This document shows, in pieces, positions 1 through 7,462 of a stretch of 9,369 nt of DNA. The notes under the pieces were generated by a model. That model was given only the letters and a program-made list of their open reading frames with translations. It was not told where the DNA came from and did not search any database. The first letter of the stretch is position 1. Each line of letters starts with the position of its first letter. This DNA comes from Neisseriales bacterium (lineage in GTDB: Bacteria > Pseudomonadota > Gammaproteobacteria > Burkholderiales > UBA11063): positions 1 to 9,369 of the forward strand of contig DPRZ01000222.1 in assembly GCA_003538525.1 (NCBI GenBank), read 5' to 3'. The translations under genes and the position numbers were made by a program.

Positions 1-536
1 TGCAAATGAAAATTAACTTTACCGCGCACCCCACAATGCTTTTCCACCATATCATCTAAATAACGGTATAAATCAGCTGACAATGAGGCAACCGTGGTCA
101 TTTTCCAGCATACCCGTTGAAACATCGTTTCAATATAGGTTGGCAACCACGCACATTTAGGATCGGTATTAACCAGCGTTACGGTTGCAACGCCAACAGG
201 AATAAACATCCCCTCAGGTACCGCGCGAATCTCCAACGGTAAATAACCATCATATTTAGCCAAGATATATTCCCAGCGCTCACGTTCAAAAGTAAAGCCC
301 TGTTCTCGCAGCTCTTGTTCGGCTTCATCGAGCATCCATGGCTCAACGCGTTGACTAAGATACTCACGAATAACATATTGTGGCCCCATGGATTTAACAA
401 TATTGGTGTAACGATTGCCACGACGCGGCACAATAGTTGAAAATATATATTCGGTATTAGCAGGTAACATATTCCCATGATCATTTTTATAGGAATCAAT
501 ATCTAAAATGATATTCCGCGCAAGGCTGTTATGCAT
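1..536 (-). CDS. nadV: Nicotinamide phosphoribosyltransferase (NadV/NAMPT family), N-terminal part, cut by window edge
   Basis: This enzyme would join nicotinamide and PRPP to give NMN in the cytoplasm, the entry step of the two-step NAD salvage route with NadM-type adenylyltransferases. The 178 visible codons begin at ATG 536 with MHNSLARNIILDIDSYKNDH and remain open to the left edge; the family is usually about 460-490 residues, so well over half is missing. Family landmarks seen are DSYKxxH (residues 14-20), the KYDGYLPLEIRAVPEG block (94-109) and the NTDPxCxWLxxxIET block (123-137), each of which closely parallels human NAMPT. The phosphate-binding and catalytic residues of the later part (the YRGVSS region, catalytic His and Asp) lie outside the window. 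The start sits 23 bp after the stop of the molybdopterin oxidoreductase gene, with only a weak A-rich ribosome site (AAAGAAA), so it is probably the next gene of the same transcript. Identification is firm; whether the gene is intact cannot be seen. Confidence 0.9.
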   Translation of the reverse strand, partial: MHNSLARNIILDIDSYKNDHGNMLPANTEYIFSTIVPRRGNRYTNIVKSMGPQYVIREYLSQRVEPWMLDEAEQELREQGFTFERERWEYILAKYDGYLPLEIRAVPEGMFIPVGVATVTLVNTDPKCAWLPTYIETMFQRVCWKMTTVASLSADLYRYLDDMVEKHCGVRGKVNFHL

Positions 537-559
537 AATGGTTTCTTTACTTTAAAAAA

Positions 560-2821
560 TTAAGAATTAGGTCGTAATCTTACTACAATTGATTTTGAAG
601 TTGGGGTTTGACTGCGCGCACCTAAGCTATCAAACGGAATCAAAACATTAGCCTCGGGAAAATAACTTGCTAAACAGCGCCGAGGGATTGCATAGCTCAC
701 CAGAGTTAAATTAGCCAACTCCATTTCTGGATATGCCGAATTATACAAGGTAACTTGTGCGCCTGCAGTTAAATTGAGTTCCGCAATATCCAGTTGATTC
801 ATAAATAACACCATGCGCCCACCTTTGATACCACGATAGCGATCATTCATGCCCGAAACCGTGGTATTAAATTGATCATGGCTGCGAGTGGTCATAAGCA
901 AATACTCACCAGCTGCGAGCTGACGTTGTGCCAATGAATGACAAGTAAAGATCGCTTTAGCACTTGGCGTTGCAAACGCTAACTTATCCCGCACGCCATT
1001 GGGCAAATAAAACCAGCCAGTTTCAGCAATTTTGTGATTATAATCCGTAAAGCCTGGAATAACTTTAGCAATTAAATCACGAATTTGACTGTAATCTGCA
1101 ATTAGCGCTAACCAATTTAAGGATGCATTTGGCAATAAGCGCGCAGCTAAATTGGCGACAATCGCAACTTCACTGTATAAATTAGCCGAGCAAGGTTCTA
1201 ACACACCTGCCGAACGATGGATAATCCCCATTGAATTTTCTACCGTTACTAATTGCGCAATACCTTTTTGACGATCAATTTCACTACGTGCCAAACACGG
1301 TAGCAACAAACCAATTTTGCCAGGATAAAGATGAGTATGGTTTAACTTAGTTGCAATATGCACGCTAAGTTGTGCCGTTTGTAATGCCTTAGCGGTAGCG
1401 TGAGTATCGGGAGCAGCCATCAATAAATTACCACCTAACGTTACCAAGGCGTGTAGCTCACCAGCGGCTAGCGCTTGGATCGTTGCAATCGTATCTTTAC
1501 CTGATTTACGTGGTGGGATAAAATTAAACTTCTGGGCTAAATTATCCAGCAAATAAGCAGGAGGATTCTCGGTTATCCCCATGGTTTTATCACCCTGAAC
1601 ATTGCTATGCCCACGCACAGGACAAACTCCAGCCCCCTCGCGCCCCAAATGTCCACCTAACAATAACAAATTGACCACTTGCTGAATGGTCGCAACCCCG
1701 TTATGGTGTTGGGTTAAACCCATTCCCCAGCACGCAATCACGCGTTTTGCCTGACAAAAGATAGTCGCAGCCTCACGAATTAGTTCTTGGCTAACTCCAC
1801 TACTGGCCACTATCTCATCCCACTCCATCTGCTTAATATTCGCGGCAAATTCACTAAAACCAGCAGTATACTGTTGAATAAACTCACGGTCAATTACATT
1901 TGCATCTTCGTGCTCAGCAAATTCAAACACCGCCTTGATAATGCCACTAATTAACGCCATATCGCCATTAATCGTGACTTGTAACAATAAACTACTCAGA
2001 GCGCTACCGTTACCAATAATGCCATTTAAATTTTGTGGATTCTTAAAGCGCATTAAACCAGCTTCAATTAAGGGATTAATACTGACGATTTTACAACCAT
2101 TGGCGGCAGCTTTTTGTAAGGCTTTTAACATGCGCGGATGATTACTGCCAGGATTTTGCCCAAAGATAAAAATCGCATCGGCGCGATAAAAATCATCTAA
2201 CGTCACACTCCCCTTACCAATTCCAAGCGTTTCAGTTAAGGCTATGCCACTTGCTTCGTGACATAAATCCGCACTATCGGGTAAATTATTCGTGCCATAC
2301 ATGCGTACCATTAATTGATACAAAAACGCGGCTTCATTACTGGTGCGTCCAGAGGTATAAAACGCAGCTTGATCAGGTGTCGCCAAAGCCTGCAATTGCG
2401 CGGCAATTAAATCAAACGCAGCAGCCCAACTAATTGGCTGATAATGCTCTTCACCCTCTCGAATAATTAACGGCTCGCTCAAGCGTCCCGCTAAACCCAA
2501 ATGATAATCATCTAACCCACGTAATTCGTTTAGGCTATGTGCGGCAAAATAAGCACTGTCCGCATTGTTCGGGCTGATTTCTTCGGCTAAGGCTTTAATT
2601 CCATTCTCACAAATTTCAACCGCTAAATTTTCCGTAAGCGCGGTTGGCCAAGCACAACCTGGGCAATCAAAGCCGCTTAGTTTATTCATGCTCTTAACCG
2701 CTTTAATTCCAGTTAATAGATCAGATTTATGCCAAATATGTTGGGCGGCGTTGGTTAACGATTTGACGCCACCCGCAGAGCTTGCTGCAGGATTAATTTT
2801 CAATTTATGTTCTTTAGTCAT
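560..2821 (-). CDS. FdhF/YdeP-family molybdopterin oxidoreductase
   Basis: This 753-residue protein matches the formate-dehydrogenase-alpha-like family of E. coli YdeP (about 760 residues), so it looks full length. The true substrate of this family is not settled; YdeP is tied to acid resistance. Visible parts are the N-terminal CPGCAW motif (Cys53, Cys56) with a later CENG (Cys71), a molybdopterin domain with DLCHEASG (Cys187-His188) aligning with the Sec/Cys-His active site of FdhH, FGQNPGSNHPR (220-230), the family hallmark GREGAGVCPVRGHSNVQGD (393-411), and a C-terminal dinucleotide-binding domain with TRSHDQFNTTVSGMNDRYRG (645-664). The third Cys of the classical CxxCxxxC cluster site is absent (Thr60), as I recall for YdeP relatives. 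No signal peptide or Tat motif is seen, so it is probably cytoplasmic. The start at ATG 2821 is 41 bp downstream of copA; GGAA about ten bases upstream is a weak ribosome site. No partner FeS or cytochrome subunit is adjacent. Confidence 0.9.
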   Translation of the reverse strand: MTKEHKLKINPAASSAGGVKSLTNAAQHIWHKSDLLTGIKAVKSMNKLSGFDCPGCAWPTALTENLAVEICENGIKALAEEISPNNADSAYFAAHSLNELRGLDDYHLGLAGRLSEPLIIREGEEHYQPISWAAAFDLIAAQLQALATPDQAAFYTSGRTSNEAAFLYQLMVRMYGTNNLPDSADLCHEASGIALTETLGIGKGSVTLDDFYRADAIFIFGQNPGSNHPRMLKALQKAAANGCKIVSINPLIEAGLMRFKNPQNLNGIIGNGSALSSLLLQVTINGDMALISGIIKAVFEFAEHEDANVIDREFIQQYTAGFSEFAANIKQMEWDEIVASSGVSQELIREAATIFCQAKRVIACWGMGLTQHHNGVATIQQVVNLLLLGGHLGREGAGVCPVRGHSNVQGDKTMGITENPPAYLLDNLAQKFNFIPPRKSGKDTIATIQALAAGELHALVTLGGNLLMAAPDTHATAKALQTAQLSVHIATKLNHTHLYPGKIGLLLPCLARSEIDRQKGIAQLVTVENSMGIIHRSAGVLEPCSANLYSEVAIVANLAARLLPNASLNWLALIADYSQIRDLIAKVIPGFTDYNHKIAETGWFYLPNGVRDKLAFATPSAKAIFTCHSLAQRQLAAGEYLLMTTRSHDQFNTTVSGMNDRYRGIKGGRMVLFMNQLDIAELNLTAGAQVTLYNSAYPEMELANLTLVSYAIPRRCLASYFPEANVLIPFDSLGARSQTPTSKSIVVRLRPNS

Positions 2822-2862
2822 CAGGATTTATTTCCAGAAAAATTTTAGTTACTCAGTCGAAA

Positions 2863-5028
2863 CTAAGCATAGCGTAAACGTAAGGCATTAGTTATCACGG
2901 TTAATGAAGACAGACTCATCACAACACTCGCAATCACTGGATTCAATGCCATGTGACACCATGGATAAAAGACTCCAGCCGCAACTAATACCGCCAGTGA
3001 ATTATACACAAACGATCCAAACAAGTTTTGGCGCATATTACGATTAATTTTGCGAGCCAAATCGAGTGCACGACTAACACCACTAAGCGAGTTACACATC
3101 AAGGTAATTGCGGCACTTTGCATCGCAATGTCAGTTCCGCCGCCGATGGCAATCCCAAGATTAGCTTGTACCAAACTCGGCGCGTCATTGATTCCATCAC
3201 CAACAAACACCACTTTATTACCTTCATTTTGCAGACGTTTAATCAAATTAATTTTATCCGCTGGCTGACAATTAGCATAAACTTCCGTAATACTAACCTG
3301 TCCCGCAACGGCATGAGCACTAGCTGGGTTATCCCCAGTTAACATAATTACGCGTAGCCCAGCCTGCTGTAATTCTGCGATTGCTGCCGCCGAATCAGGT
3401 TTTAGCGCATCGGATATTTCCACCCGTGCCAACACCTCGCTAGCCTTAGCCAAATAAATTTGACTATATGGACTCTCAACGATCAAGTCCAAATTTAGCT
3501 GCGCAATTTGCATCATCCACGCCGCCGAACCAGCCGAATATTCAATGCTATCGATCACACCACGTACACCACAGCCACTTAGCGACTCAAATTTACTCAC
3601 CTGCAACGGCACAGCTGATGCAGCACAATATTCGACAACTGCCGCAGCTAAAGGATGTTCCGAATTAAGTTCAAGTGCGCGTAACAGCGCCAAAACCTCT
3701 TCCAGTGAATAGTTTTCAGCGAGTGTAATTCCCAACACCTGTGGTTTACCCATAGTAATCGTACCAGTTTTATCCAGTACCACCGTATCTAATTGCTCAA
3801 CGGCACTTAAACAGCTCGCATCACGAATTAAAATACCTTGACTGGCGCCACGTCCAATTCCAACCATTAACGCCACTGGAATCGCTAAACCAACCGAACA
3901 CGGACAGGCAATTAACAACACCGTCATAAACACCGAAATGGCATGATAAAATGGATTAATTGGAGCGCAAAAATACCAAACTATGCTACTTAATAGAGCA
4001 ATTATCATAATACTCGGTACAAAAATTTTAGCAACTTGATCTGCAAGCTTAGCCAATTTGGGTTTAGATAATTGCGCCGTTTTAACTAAATGGATGATTC
4101 CCGCTAATAAAGTATTTCCCCCGATTTGCGTAACTCTAAATACCAAGGCACCACTGGTATTTATCGAACCTCCAATGACTTTATCACCGAGCTGTTTATG
4201 TACAGGTAACGGTTCACCAGTTAGCATTGATTCATTCAAATAACCCTCACCTGCGATAACTTCACCATCGGCAGGAATGCGTTCACCAGGACGAATTTTG
4301 ACTTCATCACCCGTGCGCAGCAAATTAGTTGCCACCACCTGTTCTCCACCATCCACCATAATGGTGGTAGTGGCAGGAACTAGCTGGGTTAAACCTTTTA
4401 TCGCCGTCGTCGTCGAATTTTTGGCACGCTCCTCAAGATAAGCACCTAGATTAATTAAACCGATAATAATTAATGCCGACTCAAAATAGACATGTTGAAT
4501 TACTGCCAGAGAACTAAAGTAACTCACTAGCACTATTCCACTTGAGTACAACCACGCCGCAGCCACTCCCAATAAAATCAAGCTGTGCATATTAAAATTC
4601 AGCGTAATTAGGCCATTCCAACCGCTTTTAACAATTTTAGTGCCAACCAGCCCAATAATGGCGAATGAGCACACCGCATAGAATAAGCCCAGACTAAATC
4701 CCGCTAGCGTGGAAAAATCAAGCATCAAAGCTGGTAACATGCCGACACTCATCAGTAATCCACCCGCAATTAACGGCAAACCAACGCTTAACCATAAATT
4801 GAGGGGCTCTTCAATGACGATATCTAAACTCGCGCCAAAACCCAGCTTAGTTACTTCCGTAATCACCACTTGATCCAATTTTACACCAGAATATTCAACC
4901 AACAAAGTCTTATCGAGTAAATTCACTTGTGCAGAATGAATCCCAGCTAACTGCGTCAGTTTAGACTGAATTTTACCGACACAACCTGCACATTTGACAT
5001 TTTGTAAATTAAATTCACTGCTTAACAT
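2863..5028 (-). CDS. copA: Cu+-exporting P1B-type ATPase (CopA)
   Basis: This inner-membrane pump would move Cu(I) out of the cytoplasm using ATP. From the ATG at 5028 it is 721 residues. Order of parts: one N-terminal heavy-metal-associated domain with CAGC (Cys13, Cys16), four leading membrane segments (about 77-195), actuator TGE (270-272), the sixth-helix metal motif CPC (375-377), phosphorylation site DKTGT (Asp419), the ATP-binding SEHP (His458-Pro459), TGDN (564-567), GDGIND (610-615), then two last helices carrying YN (675-676) and MSLSS (704-708) plus Asn714. CPC, YN and MxxSS together define the Cu+ subgroup. Departures from the usual text are CPCSVGLAIP instead of CPCALGLATP, no Pro after the YN motif, and VKCAGC rather than GMTCxxC in the first domain. 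A TTG at 5040 in the same frame could add four residues; neither start has a clear ribosome site. Either start overlaps the gshF end, suggesting translational coupling. Confidence 0.95.
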   Translation of the reverse strand: MLSSEFNLQNVKCAGCVGKIQSKLTQLAGIHSAQVNLLDKTLLVEYSGVKLDQVVITEVTKLGFGASLDIVIEEPLNLWLSVGLPLIAGGLLMSVGMLPALMLDFSTLAGFSLGLFYAVCSFAIIGLVGTKIVKSGWNGLITLNFNMHSLILLGVAAAWLYSSGIVLVSYFSSLAVIQHVYFESALIIIGLINLGAYLEERAKNSTTTAIKGLTQLVPATTTIMVDGGEQVVATNLLRTGDEVKIRPGERIPADGEVIAGEGYLNESMLTGEPLPVHKQLGDKVIGGSINTSGALVFRVTQIGGNTLLAGIIHLVKTAQLSKPKLAKLADQVAKIFVPSIMIIALLSSIVWYFCAPINPFYHAISVFMTVLLIACPCSVGLAIPVALMVGIGRGASQGILIRDASCLSAVEQLDTVVLDKTGTITMGKPQVLGITLAENYSLEEVLALLRALELNSEHPLAAAVVEYCAASAVPLQVSKFESLSGCGVRGVIDSIEYSAGSAAWMMQIAQLNLDLIVESPYSQIYLAKASEVLARVEISDALKPDSAAAIAELQQAGLRVIMLTGDNPASAHAVAGQVSITEVYANCQPADKINLIKRLQNEGNKVVFVGDGINDAPSLVQANLGIAIGGGTDIAMQSAAITLMCNSLSGVSRALDLARKINRNMRQNLFGSFVYNSLAVLVAAGVFYPWCHMALNPVIASVVMSLSSLTVITNALRLRYA

Positions 5029-7354
5029 GGTTTTTTTCAATCAACTTTAATGCCAACAAAATCCGCTCGGCAACTTTGCGATCCTTGCCTTGATACGGAT
5101 AGGTATGAATGTGGATGGCGGGATTAAAATTTAACTCAATTAGCGCATAATTATTTTCTGGATACGGATTCTTAATATTCCGAATTATCATATCTACACC
5201 ACAAATCAGCGCACCAACACTCGCTGCAGCTTTAACTGCAATTCGCTTATAGGCTTTGGGCATAATATCGGTATAATCGATTGAATCGCCACCAGTTGAA
5301 ACATTTGAGTTTTCGCGTAAATAGACTTTTTGCTCCAACTCAGGAATTGAGTCAAAGGTTAAATTTTGTTGATGGAGGAACATTTCTTCAACCTCGCCCA
5401 GTTTAATTTTTTCCAGCGGTGTAACATAGCCACTACCGCGCAATGGATCTTGATTTTTCACGGCCACTAATTCACGAATGCTCAGAATCCCATCGCCCAA
5501 TACATTCGCAGGCTCACGATTTAAAATCGCCACCGCTTGATTATCAATCACAAAAAAGCGATATTCTTTACCCTGCACAAATTCTTCAACTAAAACTTTG
5601 CCATCATGTTTAAACGCAATTTCTAAACCCTGACGATATTCGGCTAAACTAAATGCGTTTTTAAAAATCGTAATTCCTAGCCCAAAATTAGTTGAATTCG
5701 GCTTAATCACAATCGCTTTATCTTTAAATACAGGATAATCAACTAATGCCGCCGCTAATGAAGCATAGCTTTCACCATTGGGAATCACCAAATTTTGCCG
5801 CGCCATCAAAGTCTTAGTCACGACTTTGCTTTCCATCGCTAAAATTGTGGCATAGTTATCTAATTTAGTTTTAGTCGCTTGCTTGATAATTTGACTAACC
5901 CCAGCATGTTCTAATTCAATAAAATTATCTTGTCGGTCAAGGAAGTTAAATTTCACCCCGTGCTTAATCGCCTCTTTAAGTAACACCTGCGTGGATAACT
6001 CTAAATCTTCAAAACCACTGAATTTATAGAAAGTTTTTTGACTTTGAGCTAAATAATTCTGCGCCTGCCCCATAAAAAACTGACTATAACCGTGGGTGGC
6101 GATTTCATTTGCAATCTGCGCGGCATAACTTGGCATATTTTCGCGTAATTTGGCTTGCATGCTCTGCAAAACCGCTAATTTGCTACTTTCAATTCCCAAG
6201 CCACTCAACGAAGTATAAACTTGCTCAAGAAACTCACTGCCCCATTCACGCAAACTCCGTTCCTCACTCGCCGAATAATGTAAACGAATATCTTGACTCC
6301 GATCAGCATCGGCGGCCAAAATTTGATTCAAATTAGCAAAACGATATTCCTCATCACTTAACCAAAAATCAGGCGCAACTAATGAATACACCAATAATAA
6401 ATGAATAAAATCTAAAGATTCCTGCGTAATCCCAACTTTAGTCAGCGGATTAAGATCCAAGGTACGAATTTCAACGTAATTAATTCCATTTTGATGTAAA
6501 TCTTTGAGTACCCCAGCTTTACTTGAACCTTTAAGCCGCAACTGTGAATAATATTCCTTAGCTGCAATAATGTGTCCATCATTAATTGCACCTTTGATAT
6601 CAGCAATATATTCATACAATGAATTATATGAAACGTAAAAATGCTCTAAATTACGGTAACCACTAATTCCATTTCTAAAACTGGAACCTTTAAATAAATA
6701 ACTATCGCTACTAATTTTTTCTTTAGCTGGATTACAGCATGAAATATACGATTCATGCGCCACCGAATTAGCACCAGTTAAATAAATTACCAACCAGCAA
6801 TATTTCAAATAATAACGCGCAACTTTAAGATAAACCTGATCACGAAATTCACGAAATGACAGATTACCTGGATTAGCATTGTAAATCAATGACATAAATT
6901 TATCGCTAAATGAAAAATTAAAATGCACCCCGGAGAGCAATTGCTTACGTGTGCCATATTTATTGGCTAAATATTCACGATATTCGGTAATTTCAGGATC
7001 GGTGAATTGTGCGGCTTTAATTAAGTGATCGTCATGCGGTAAAACGGGTGGCAAAGAATAGGGCCACAAAACTTCATTATTCAGTTCCAATGACACAATA
7101 TCATGCAACGCCTCAACAAAATTAAGCGCTTCCTTGGTCGTGTCAAAAATTGGCGTGACCATCTCAACTTGTGCTTCGGCAAAATCGGTCGTGATATATG
7201 GGTGTTTCGCTTTATCACCAAAAGCCTCTGGATGTGGTGTTAAGGCGATATTCCCTGCTAAATCGGTGCGGACATTCTCTTTTTCCAAACCAAAATTACC
7301 ACTTAATAATAAACTACCTAAATTTTGCTGTTTAATTAAATCATAAAAATTCAC
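5015..7354 (-). CDS. gshF: Bifunctional glutamate-cysteine ligase/glutathione synthetase (GshF/GshAB)
   Basis: One cytoplasmic polypeptide of 779 residues that carries out both ATP-dependent steps of glutathione synthesis: glutamate plus cysteine to gamma-glutamylcysteine, then addition of glycine. The usual GshF length is about 750-785, so it is complete. The N-terminal ligase half shows FGLEKENVR (21-29), TTDFAEAQVEMVTP (55-68) and SGVHFNFSF (141-149). The C-terminal half is an ATP-grasp synthetase with VIKPNSTNFGLGITIF (549-564), LVEEFVQGKEYRFFV (588-602), STGGDSIDYTD (686-696), GVDMII (719-724) and the metal-binding IELNFNPAIHIHTYP (739-753). The start is GTG at 7354, supported by a good ribosome site and by the family-like N-terminus; no in-frame ATG occurs before residue 65. 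It leads a tight run into copA, with which it overlaps by 14 bases. Glutathione buffers cytosolic Cu(I), so the pairing with a copper pump is sensible, but that link is inferred from context. Confidence 0.96.
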   Translation of the reverse strand: MNFYDLIKQQNLGSLLLSGNFGLEKENVRTDLAGNIALTPHPEAFGDKAKHPYITTDFAEAQVEMVTPIFDTTKEALNFVEALHDIVSLELNNEVLWPYSLPPVLPHDDHLIKAAQFTDPEITEYREYLANKYGTRKQLLSGVHFNFSFSDKFMSLIYNANPGNLSFREFRDQVYLKVARYYLKYCWLVIYLTGANSVAHESYISCCNPAKEKISSDSYLFKGSSFRNGISGYRNLEHFYVSYNSLYEYIADIKGAINDGHIIAAKEYYSQLRLKGSSKAGVLKDLHQNGINYVEIRTLDLNPLTKVGITQESLDFIHLLLVYSLVAPDFWLSDEEYRFANLNQILAADADRSQDIRLHYSASEERSLREWGSEFLEQVYTSLSGLGIESSKLAVLQSMQAKLRENMPSYAAQIANEIATHGYSQFFMGQAQNYLAQSQKTFYKFSGFEDLELSTQVLLKEAIKHGVKFNFLDRQDNFIELEHAGVSQIIKQATKTKLDNYATILAMESKVVTKTLMARQNLVIPNGESYASLAAALVDYPVFKDKAIVIKPNSTNFGLGITIFKNAFSLAEYRQGLEIAFKHDGKVLVEEFVQGKEYRFFVIDNQAVAILNREPANVLGDGILSIRELVAVKNQDPLRGSGYVTPLEKIKLGEVEEMFLHQQNLTFDSIPELEQKVYLRENSNVSTGGDSIDYTDIMPKAYKRIAVKAAASVGALICGVDMIIRNIKNPYPENNYALIELNFNPAIHIHTYPYQGKDRKVAERILLALKLIEKNHVKQ

Positions 7355-7358
7355 GTGT

Positions 7359-7366
7359 CTTCTCCC
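7359..7366 (-). promoter_or_regulatory. Ribosome binding site deciding the GTG start of gshF
   Basis: On the minus strand GGGAGAAG lies just upstream of GTG 7354, with the GGAG core seven bases from the start codon. This is the best Shine-Dalgarno match in the window and fixes the non-ATG start of gshF. Confidence 0.75.
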
Positions 7367-7402
7367 AATGAATCACAACTTACGCAGTTGCTAAATTAAA
7401 CA

Positions 7403-7432
7403 AACTCCGGTGCACACATAGTCACCGGAGTT
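7403..7432 (-). terminator. Probable intrinsic terminator of the multicopper oxidase gene
   Basis: A perfect 10 bp inverted repeat, AACTCCGGTG and CACCGGAGTT, encloses a 10-base loop (7413-7422). In the minus-strand reading direction it is followed by TGTTTAATTT, a moderately T-rich run; the plus-strand side lacks such a run, so it acts on leftward transcripts. It begins about 30 bases after the oxidase stop codon and ends only 48 bases before the gshF start. Either gshF depends on partial read-through or its promoter is squeezed into or against this hairpin. Confidence 0.75.
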
Positions 7433-7440
7433 ATCCCGCA

Positions 7441-7461
7441 TCAAGAAGTTAATTTTCTTGA
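7441..7461 (-). repeat. Small hairpin directly after the oxidase stop codon
   Basis: TCAAGAA (7441-7447) and TTCTTGA (7455-7461) form a perfect 7 bp stem with a 7-base loop, one base beyond the TAA stop at 7463-7465. It is AT-rich and not followed by a T run, so it is less likely to terminate by itself. It may protect the 3' end or add to the stronger hairpin that follows. Confidence 0.45.
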
Positions 7462-7462
7462 G

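Noticed and set aside
179..499. 106-codon minus-strand open frame
   Set aside because: It overlaps nadV in a different frame. The nadV frame shows strong family motifs across the same bases, while this frame has none and lacks a plausible ribosome site.
1935..2891. Plus-strand open frames of 60-108 codons
   Set aside because: They are antisense to the molybdopterin oxidoreductase, whose frame is fully conserved; their translations show no recognisable domain.
3028..4243. Plus-strand open frames of 61-104 codons within copA
   Set aside because: All are antisense to conserved P-type ATPase motifs and overlap one another in different frames, as expected of shadows.
6109..7346. Plus-strand open frames of 70-75 codons within gshF
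   Set aside because: Antisense to conserved GshF sequence, with no domain or ribosome site support.
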